From an uncultured Collinsella sp. (GTDB taxonomy: Bacteria; Actinomycetota; Coriobacteriia; Coriobacteriales; Coriobacteriaceae), in assembly GCA_900543515.1 (NCBI GenBank), contig UQRW01000041.1, positions 1 to 17,262 on the forward strand: 17,262 bases of DNA, written 5' to 3'. Below, piece after piece: positions 12,570 to 17,262 of the stretch. Made by a program: the position numbers and the translations under genes. Every line of letters begins with the position of its first letter. Position 1 is the stretch's first letter. The notes under the pieces were generated by a model. That model saw nothing but the letters and a program-made list of their open reading frames with translations. It did no database searches and had not been told where the DNA came from.

Positions 12570-12844
12570 CGTTTCCCGTCGGGAAAGCCCGCGCACGCTG
12601 CATGGCTTAGTCGACGCTTGCCTGGCAAGCTAATATCCGCGGGCTCTTGCGGGTGCGCTTCCGGCGGTCAGCCCGGTATGTCCGCGCACCCCACCGCATT
12701 TCGATTCTCCGTCCGGCGCTATCGTACGAATCCAGTCTTTTGTCGGGCGCGGCCCGGGGGCTGCCCATCAAAAAGGTCGTGAACTCGCGCCGGCGATGCG
12801 TCGAGGCGCGGGCCCTCCCGGCGGGAGTCGGTTGTAGCCGGCCG
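12570..12844 (-). ncRNA. Candidate bridge-RNA region of the IS
   Basis: About 275 bp of GC-rich, non-coding DNA lies between the transposase stop and the IS terminator. It holds several local stems, e.g. TTTCCC gtc GGGAAA (about 12572-12586) and CTCCC ggc GGGAG (about 12820). IS110-family transposases use a structured RNA encoded in a non-coding end to pair with target and donor DNA. For IS1111-like members it lies downstream of the gene, as here. The alternative is the shorter left end (13955-14082), which also has strong stems (GTGCGGTA/TACCGCAC; CCCGCGG/CCGCGGG). The loops were not assigned. Confidence 0.35.
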
Positions 12845-13954
12845 CTAGAGGACGGTCCCCTCAGACCTGCACCCGATCTCCCAGACCCAGCAGGCGAGCT
12901 CGCGCGCCACGGCGGCGTTGGCCTTGCACGCGCTCTTGCCCGCCGCGGCCAGCGCCTCGCGGCGGCGGTGGAGCCTGGCGGTGCAGTCGTCCGCCCTCGA
13001 GCGTATCGCCGGGGGCACGTCGGTGCCGGGGGCTGGGGCCTTTGGCCTCGGGGAGCACGTGGAGTAGTGCCATGCGGACTCTATGAGCGCCGTGCGCGCG
13101 AGCGCGTTGCCGGCCTTGGTTATCCCGCCGCGCCGCTCGGACTCGCCGCTCGAGTGCTCCGACGGGGTCAGTCCGCACCAGCTCGCGAAGGCCGGCGCCG
13201 AGCGGAACCTGCTGAAGGACCCGGCCTCCGCCGCGAGCCTGAAGGCCGTCAGGGTGTCGACCCCCTTGATGCAGGACAGCGCCTCCACCGTCGCCCGCCA
13301 GCGGTCGGTGCCCGCCAGCGCGACGACCCTCCTCTCGAGCTGCCTCCTGTCCGACTCCGCGCAGCGGGCGGCCGTGACGTAGTACTCCAGCGCGTCGCGC
13401 TGCGGCCCCTCGAGCCTGATCTCCGAGACCCACCTCCAGTGGGCCCTCGTCCAGGCCTTCTTCCTCGCCCCGTCGGCGTTGCGCTCGTCCCAGACGTGGC
13501 CCAGCCTGATCAGGAACATGTTGAGGCGCTGCCTCGAGCGGCGGAGCTCGCGGGTCGCGTCGTCGAGGGCGCGGTCGAGGTCCCGGGCGGCCTCGACCGC
13601 CATGTCGGGCAGCGGGACCTCGACGATGTTGTGGGTGGCGAGCATGCGGGCGATGAACTCGGCGTCGCGCCGGTCGTTCTTGCGCCGGGCGTCCGCCGCC
13701 GGCCTCTGCATCTTGGAGACGGCGGCCACGGCGCAGTCGAGGCCGAGCGCGCGCAGCTCGCGCGCCATGTGGAACCCGGTGGGGCCGCTCTCGTAGCACG
13801 CCCTCGGGTCCTCGAAGCCGAGGGCCCACTCCGCGATCTCGGAGGCGTCGGTGCCGAAGCTGCGGCGCACCACCTCGCCGGTGAAGGGGTTGAACGCCGC
13901 GGCGGCGACCGATCGCGCGTGGACGTCCAGGCCGATGGAGGTAACATGGGGCAT
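12845..13954 (-). CDS. IS110-family transposase (DEDD recombinase)
   Basis: 369 aa; the ATG at 13954 follows GGAGGAGG. The N-terminal RuvC-like domain (about residues 5-150) has the acidic tetrad at D10 (SIGLDVHARS), E55 (CYESGPTGF), D94 and D97 (KNDRRDAEF), then a helical region. The C-terminal Transposase_20 domain includes the family block GLTPSEHSSGE (261-271) followed by RGGITKAGNALART, the region that carries the catalytic serine in this family. The length fits the family (300-450 aa). The protein appears intact. It catalyses RNA-guided, cut-and-paste-like recombination through a circular intermediate. The third-codon GC is much higher than in the genes to the left, consistent with recent arrival. 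Confidence 0.95.
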   Translation of the reverse strand: MPHVTSIGLDVHARSVAAAAFNPFTGEVVRRSFGTDASEIAEWALGFEDPRACYESGPTGFHMARELRALGLDCAVAAVSKMQRPAADARRKNDRRDAEFIARMLATHNIVEVPLPDMAVEAARDLDRALDDATRELRRSRQRLNMFLIRLGHVWDERNADGARKKAWTRAHWRWVSEIRLEGPQRDALEYYVTAARCAESDRRQLERRVVALAGTDRWRATVEALSCIKGVDTLTAFRLAAEAGSFSRFRSAPAFASWCGLTPSEHSSGESERRGGITKAGNALARTALIESAWHYSTCSPRPKAPAPGTDVPPAIRSRADDCTARLHRRREALAAAGKSACKANAAVARELACWVWEIGCRSEGTVL

Positions 13955-14005
13955 GGGAAGCCTCCTCCCCGCAGGTGCGGTAAGGGCTACCGCACGGGCC
14001 GATAC

Positions 14006-14194
14006 TCAAAGCCCATTGTGGCACCCCGAGCCCGCGGAAAGAAGCTGCGCCGCGGGGGAGGCGGCCCCAATGGCTTTCTCATATCGTCTTTTGGGCTTCG
14101 AACCCTGCTTGAGTGCCTTGGAAAGGCCGACAAGGGCCGTGAGGAGCGAGGCCATAGCAGTCAGGAGCTTCACGGACTCAGTGAAATCGGTCAT
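14006..14194 (-). CDS. Type I toxin-like hydrophobic peptide, 3' end replaced by IS110
   Basis: 62 aa as it stands; the ATG at 14194 has a near-perfect ribosome site (GGAGGTGA, 8-nt spacing). Residues 1-36 (MTDFTESVKLLTAMASLL, TALVGLSKALKQGSKPKR) form an amphipathic or membrane helix with a basic tail, the usual shape of type I toxins and holin-like peptides. From codon 37 the frame enters IS110 DNA. If the IS is removed at the ATCGTCTT repeat, the frame becomes ...KPKRR followed by TGA, giving a 37-aa peptide with a natural end. The SD is in a CCTCC/GGAGG hairpin, and a TAGAAT promoter lies 64 bp upstream. The interrupted form has 25 foreign residues and may be inactive. Confidence 0.6.
   Translation of the reverse strand: MTDFTESVKLLTAMASLLTALVGLSKALKQGSKPKRRYEKAIGAASPAAQLLSAGSGCHNGL
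14068..14084 (-). repeat. Sub-terminal inverted repeat of the IS, left arm
   Basis: Reverse complement of 12508-12524, 17 of 17. It overlaps the first bases of the ATCGTCTT repeat (14083-14090) and lies inside the extended toxin ORF. Confidence 0.8.
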
Positions 14195-14202
14195 GGGCAT
14201 CA

Positions 14203-14263
14203 CCTCCCATCGGATGGAGGGCTCTGCCCGGCACAAGGGCTGCCGACAGCGCTGCTGATTCTA
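14203..14263 (-). promoter_or_regulatory. Toxin promoter and structured 5' UTR
   Basis: On the minus strand TAGAAT (14263-14258) is a -10 box with only a weak -35. The leader then has CGGCAGCCC TTGTGCC GGGCAGAGCC, the element shared with the opposing transcript at 12425-12455, and GGGCagaGCCC (14229-14219). CCTCC (14220-14216) pairs with the SD GGAGG (14207-14203). Masking of the SD is common in type I toxin mRNAs. Confidence 0.45.
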
Positions 14264-14386
14264 GCAGAGCGTCATTCCTCTTCGATCAATCCGTGCTCCA
14301 CTCCCTCGCCGGAATCCAGTCCGTAATCCGTGGGTCATTTTCCTTTGTTTTGCGAGACTGGTTGATAACAAGCAGGTGGAATAAAC

Positions 14387-14572
14387 ATGGAGCCCGACAT
14401 CTCTCGCGCAATCGGCGCGCGGCAAGGGTCTGGCCCATCTCATATGTTGCCAACGCTAACGGTGAACCTGAGCGCCCGGGCACATTCTTTGTTGGCTGAA
14501 ACCGGCATAGCAACTAGCGGAAGGCATCATCGAAGGAGTGTACTGGAAAGCACCCGTCTCCTTAACTGTTAG
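14387..14572 (+). CDS. Short hypothetical ORF, doubtful
   Basis: 61 aa; CAGGTGGA lies 7-8 nt before the ATG at 14387. The product (MEPDISRAIGARQGSGPSHM, LPTLTVNLSARAHSLLAETG) has no TM segment; LTVNLSARAHSLLAETGI recalls the first strand and helix of a ribbon-helix-helix protein, but the rest does not follow. It may be a truncated antitoxin-like gene or a chance ORF with a good ribosome site. From 14573 to 14725 no gene is seen; TATGAT (14602-14607) could be a -10 for the exporter operon. Confidence 0.3.
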   Translation: MEPDISRAIGARQGSGPSHMLPTLTVNLSARAHSLLAETGIATSGRHHRRSVLESTRLLNC

Positions 14573-14725
14573 AAATGCAAGTTAAAAATCTATGTGGTCA
14601 ATATGATACCGTTGAACCCGCATATCGATACCGCTCAGCCATTCGCCTCGCCCCCGTCGCACGTATCTTCATCCGGTCTGTTACTTTTAATCTAACGATT
14701 CTTTGAGGAACGTAGGTGCTTCCAG

Positions 14726-16540
14726 ATGTACTGTCGACTTCTTCTCAAACTGATCCTAAGAGACAAGGCCGCATGGATTTGTACGCTCGTTCTCGCTGCA
14801 GCCTTTTCCGTCCCCATTGCGTTCAATTCGCCCATCTACGGGCCCTTCTTTATGAAGCAGGGCATGCAGGGCTTTGTCGACGCATTCAATACGCGCGCAC
14901 CCCAGGCCAGCGGCACAGACCTATCGCCAGAGCAGCAAGCTGACGCGGAGCTTGCAAGATACGCGAACGCCGCCCTCGCCGCTCAAACCGACGCCGCCTT
15001 TCTCGATTCTGCCGAGAGCTACTACGCGCTCATGGACGAAGGCTTCCAATCCGGGTCCATCGTGGGAGACCGAGAGACCAATGACGCGGCGCTCGCATAT
15101 TGCCGCGCCCTGAGCAGCTCCGGCATCACGGATATCCCGGCCTCCGCAAACGACCTGCCATTCCTTTCCTTCCTGCCTTACGCCATTGCCACGGCGCCGT
15201 CCTTCCTTCCCTTCATCCCCTTCCTCCTCTCGTCGATACTCGTGCTCGGCGCCACAAGGCCCGGGACCCTGGCGGCAAAGGCGCCCGCACCCAAATTCCG
15301 GCGCCTTATCCAGATCGTGTTTTCGATAATCGTCGCGGGGACCGCGATACTCCTCGTCGGCCTCGCACCCGGGGGCATTTACGCCTTGGTCCTAAACGGC
15401 TTCGGGCAAATCGGGTACCCGATCGCCTTCTTCCATGACGGCGCGCTTGCCACCACGACCGCGGGAGACGTCTTCACGACCCTGCTTCTCGCGCTGCTTG
15501 CGGGCGGAACCTTGATATCCGTTTGCTCCGCCGTCCTATCGACCGCAACGAGGCGCGTCTTCGCGGGCCCCCTTGCCTCAGCGCTGCTTGTCGCGGCCCC
15601 GGCATTCCCGTTGCTGTCCGATTCGGCGCTGGGGCATAACGCCGCGCTCGGGCTCCTGCCGCTGGCCGTGTTCTCGCCTATCGAGGCAACGGGCTACGTA
15701 GGATGCTTCCCGACAGAATTCATTGGCTCCGGTTCAGGCAGCGCATCGATGCTTGCCGTGGCCCTGGCATACGTCGCGGTCCTTTTTGCGGTCGGCGCCG
15801 TTGCGGCACGTTCGCCCAAACAGTCTGGACCCGCTAAAAAGCACCATGGGCTCGAGCTTCTGGACGCGAGCGTGGGATACGGGAGCACGACGATACTTTC
15901 AATCGGGTCGCTTTTCCTGAGCCCGGGAACGGCGGCGGGCCTCGTCGCCCCCAACGGCTCGGGGAAAACCACCCTTCTAGAGGCGCTGTCGGGCCAATTT
16001 CCCACCCGCATCCGCTCGGGAAGCCTGTTGGCAGACGGAATCTGCCAGCGTCGATCAGCCGAATTTGCAGAACTCGTCTACCTGAGCTCTTCGGGCGGCA
16101 CGGATCTTTACCCCACGCTATCGGCCCTCGAGCACCTTGCTTTCGTTAGGGAGGCGTGGAAATCGGCCGCCGACATCGACTCGCTCTGCGACTCCCTCGG
16201 AATCTCCCCATATCTCGACAAGCCGACCCGTAAACTCTCGACGGGAATGAAGCAGCAGGTAAAGCTTGCCATGGCGATAGCGACCGGTTGCCCGTACCTC
16301 ATCCTCGATGAACCGCTGAACGGCCTCGATCCGGGAAAGCGGAAAACCTCCTGCGACGCGATGCGCAGCGAGGTGGCGCGGGGACGCAGCGTGCTCATTT
16401 CAAGCCATCTGCTCGACGACCTGGCAGACCTCACCAACTCGTTCTACTTCATCGAGGCCGGCACGCTCGTGGAAAAGATCGAGTCGTCCTCGCAGACGCT
16501 CAAGCAGGAATACCTCGATACATACGAGGGAGGTGAATGA
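14726..16540 (+). CDS. ABC exporter, permease fused to ATPase (half transporter)
   Basis: 604 aa; the ATG at 14726 has TAGGTG at 8-9 nt. Residues 1-365 are the membrane part: TM1 (about 15-33), a large extracytoplasmic domain (about 35-148), then about five more TM helices (152-174, 194-222, 248-272, 280-298, 340-361), an ABC-2-like layout. Residues 375-604 are the ATPase: Walker A APNGSGKTT (408-416, first Gly replaced by Ala), signature LSTGMKQQ (504-511), Walker B LILDEP (525-530), H-loop SSH (His561). I see no Q-loop glutamine: the usual position reads VYLSSSGGTD. Order permease-then-ATPase in one chain, and the coupled secreted peptide gene one base downstream, suggest a dimeric exporter for that peptide or immunity against it. 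It may export a bacteriocin-like product; the substrate is inferred. Confidence 0.85.
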   Translation: MYCRLLLKLILRDKAAWICTLVLAAAFSVPIAFNSPIYGPFFMKQGMQGFVDAFNTRAPQASGTDLSPEQQADAELARYANAALAAQTDAAFLDSAESYYALMDEGFQSGSIVGDRETNDAALAYCRALSSSGITDIPASANDLPFLSFLPYAIATAPSFLPFIPFLLSSILVLGATRPGTLAAKAPAPKFRRLIQIVFSIIVAGTAILLVGLAPGGIYALVLNGFGQIGYPIAFFHDGALATTTAGDVFTTLLLALLAGGTLISVCSAVLSTATRRVFAGPLASALLVAAPAFPLLSDSALGHNAALGLLPLAVFSPIEATGYVGCFPTEFIGSGSGSASMLAVALAYVAVLFAVGAVAARSPKQSGPAKKHHGLELLDASVGYGSTTILSIGSLFLSPGTAAGLVAPNGSGKTTLLEALSGQFPTRIRSGSLLADGICQRRSAEFAELVYLSSSGGTDLYPTLSALEHLAFVREAWKSAADIDSLCDSLGISPYLDKPTRKLSTGMKQQVKLAMAIATGCPYLILDEPLNGLDPGKRKTSCDAMRSEVARGRSVLISSHLLDDLADLTNSFYFIEAGTLVEKIESSSQTLKQEYLDTYEGGE

Positions 16541-16541
16541 C

Positions 16542-16886
16542 ATGAAACTGTTTGAACAGCTGAAGTCCAATGCGTCGCGCATGGCTGTCTACGCCATCCT
16601 CGTGGCAACGGCTTTATGCGGAATCGCGGCACCCGTCTATGCGCTCAACGGAGAGAAAGGCGATGTCGAACCCGCGTACATGGCTTCGACGGTTAAAGAC
16701 CGGTACAAAGCCTTCTCTGGAGACACGTTTTACGTAGCAGAGTACGACACGACCTACCGTCAGCTTCGCTACAACAAGAGATACGAATATCTAGGCCCAG
16801 AAGTAATCAGCTATACGTCGGGTTGGTACCGCTCCAGCTATGGACACATAACCCAGTTCAAGTGTAACTACCGCGTGTACAACTAA
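16542..16886 (+). CDS. Small secreted protein, possible bacteriocin-like product
   Basis: 114 aa. The ATG at 16542 lies one base after the exporter stop and has GGGAGGTGA as ribosome site; an in-frame GTG at 16533 is less likely. Residues 1-35 are a signal peptide (K-rich head, MAVYAILVATALCGIAAPVYA). The mature part of about 80 residues is rich in Tyr, Arg and Ser (YVAEYDTTYRQLRYNKRYEY, SYTSGWYRSSYGHITQFK) with one cysteine near the end and C-terminal RVYN. The Tyr-rich, beta-prone, small secreted form next to an ABC exporter resembles lactococcin-972-type loci in layout, but I see no sequence signature of that family. It could be the exporter's cargo or an accessory protein. Confidence 0.72.
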   Translation: MKLFEQLKSNASRMAVYAILVATALCGIAAPVYALNGEKGDVEPAYMASTVKDRYKAFSGDTFYVAEYDTTYRQLRYNKRYEYLGPEVISYTSGWYRSSYGHITQFKCNYRVYN

Positions 16887-16900
16887 AGCAACCGGCTGGG

Positions 16901-17098
16901 ATGAGGGCGCTCGCGCGCGAGGCGCGCAAGGCACGCAACCACGCGCTCATGGTCGCCGGCGGGCTCATCGTGAACCACGCGCCGTGCGGCAACTGGAAAC
17001 GCATCGACTGGGACAGGCTTGCGGCGTGAATCGACCGCCACGGATACAAGATCACCGGCTCCACGCAGCACGGAATCTGGACCCGTAACCTTTCGTAG
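16901..17098 (+). pseudogene. Small mobile-element protein interrupted by in-frame TGA
   Basis: The ATG-initiated frame at 16901 reads MRALAREARKARNHALMVAG, then GLIVNHAPCGNWKRIDWDRL and stops at TGA 17027-17029. The same frame then reads IDRHGYKITGSTQHGIWTRN and ends at TAG 17096-17098. The sequence around the stop (DWDRLAA, TGA, IDRH) suggests a lost tryptophan (TGG to TGA). The Arg/Ala-rich start with RNHALMVAGG is of a type I associate with small proteins of conjugative or mobilizable elements in gut actinomycetes and firmicutes; that is from memory. No ribosome site is obvious. The GC content is clearly higher than that of the gene before it. Confidence 0.5.
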
Positions 17099-17119
17099 CC
17101 CAGATCAAAATACCGGTTG

Positions 17120-17166
17120 TTTCCAGAAATCCTCTAGGAGGCGTCTAGATAGAGGATTTCTGGAAA
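17120..17166. repeat. Perfect 17-bp inverted repeat near the window end
   Basis: TTTCCAGAAATCCTCTA (17120-17136) and its complement (17150-17166) flank a 13-nt centre (GGAGGCGTCTAGA). It ends on the ATG of the next ORF. It recalls the TTTCTAGA words of the hairpin at 9949-9985. It could be an operator, terminator or element end. Confidence 0.75.
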
Positions 17167-17262
17167 TGCAAATAGCTTTAGATTCCGAGCGTATCGACCG
17201 GAGCAACAACGATGCCTTCGCTAGTTACGTGAGCCGGCATACCAAACCCGATGACGATGAGT
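17166..17262 (+). CDS. Start of an ORF cut by the window end
   Basis: From the ATG at 17166 the frame is open to the last base (MQIALDSERIDRSNNDAFAS, YVSRHTKPDDDE...). GAGGAT and TGGA precede the start, a weak ribosome site inside the hairpin arm. Too short to identify. Confidence 0.35.
   Translation, partial: MQIALDSERIDRSNNDAFASYVSRHTKPDDDE

Larger units (their letters stand above)
12488..14082 (-). mobile_element. IS110-family insertion sequence (about 1.6 kb)
   Basis: The element carries one DEDD transposase gene on the minus strand. Boundaries are inferred from the ATCGTCTT repeats and from a 17-bp inverted repeat, ATATGAGAAAGCCATTG at 12508-12524 and its complement at 14068-14084. Sub-terminal inverted repeats are a feature of the IS1111 subgroup; classical IS110 elements lack them. 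The non-coding right part (12488-12844, about 357 nt) is long and the left part (13955-14082) short. In IS1111-like elements the long non-coding end after the transposase gene carries the bridge RNA. An exact end could be off by a few bases. Confidence 0.75.

Noticed and set aside
12647..14326. Plus-strand 559-aa open frame opposite the transposase
   Set aside because: It is the antisense shadow of a GC-rich gene: Arg/Gly/Ala/Pro-rich, no ribosome site, while the opposite strand carries a clear IS110 transposase.
9176..17098. Genetic code with TGA as tryptophan
   Set aside because: TGA ends several intact genes here, including the exporter and the coupled pairs with TGA-c-ATG junctions, so the two in-frame TGAs are better read as nonsense mutations.

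Overview
The window is accessory DNA, most likely from a gut-associated actinomycete of the Coriobacteriia type (Collinsella or Olsenella-like). The clues are moderate to high GC, a DUF5067-type lipoprotein, a GC-rich IS110 element and many small secreted or membrane proteins with no housekeeping gene. This placement is inference, not proof. No tRNA, rRNA or CRISPR array was seen. Coding is sparse, with many broken genes, hairpins and repeats, as expected of a mobile or decaying region.

Layout. 1-273: a 179-bp element (69-247) that recurs at 7377-7555. 274-1520: a small operon of a thioredoxin-like gene (broken by a 20-bp tandem duplication and a nonsense codon), a secreted protein gene (broken by a T6 frameshift and an amber codon) and an apparently intact small membrane protein. 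1545-1868 (-): remnant of a DEDDh (DnaQ-like) exonuclease. 1971-3054 (-): a two-gene unit for a Tat-type secreted protein and a membrane-anchored protein. 3523-4412: a secreted protein and a small HTH-like protein followed by a clear terminator. 4413-5160: non-coding DNA and coding debris. 5171-5814: three gapless arrays of degenerate 8-bp units in alternating orientation, separated by GC-rich palindromic blocks, running directly into the 3' end of a DNA-binding-like gene (5801-6349, -) whose upstream side carries three 17-bp iterons. 6640-7320: hairpins and a GTCAGAC-motif cluster. 7672-8256: a small serine recombinase. 8481-9929: an RHH/coiled-coil protein, a small membrane protein with an in-frame TGA, and a lipoprotein. 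9960-12057 (-): three overlapping calcineurin-like phosphoesterase genes. 12387-14263: a predicted type I toxin-antitoxin locus split by an IS110-family element of about 1.6 kb. 14726-16886: a permease-ATPase fusion ABC exporter coupled to a small secreted protein, resembling a bacteriocin-type export cassette. 16901-17098: a small gene broken by TGA. 17120-17262: a perfect 17-bp inverted repeat and the start of an ORF that leaves the window.

The observations I rank highest are: (1) the strict-register octamer arrays next to the 5801-6349 gene, which look like a multi-site protein-binding or centromere-like locus; (2) the 37-aa hydrophobic toxin-like peptide, whose natural stop codon is recovered exactly when the IS110 element is removed, with a converging promoter on the far side; (3) the three-gene phosphoesterase operon; and (4) the exporter plus secreted peptide pair.
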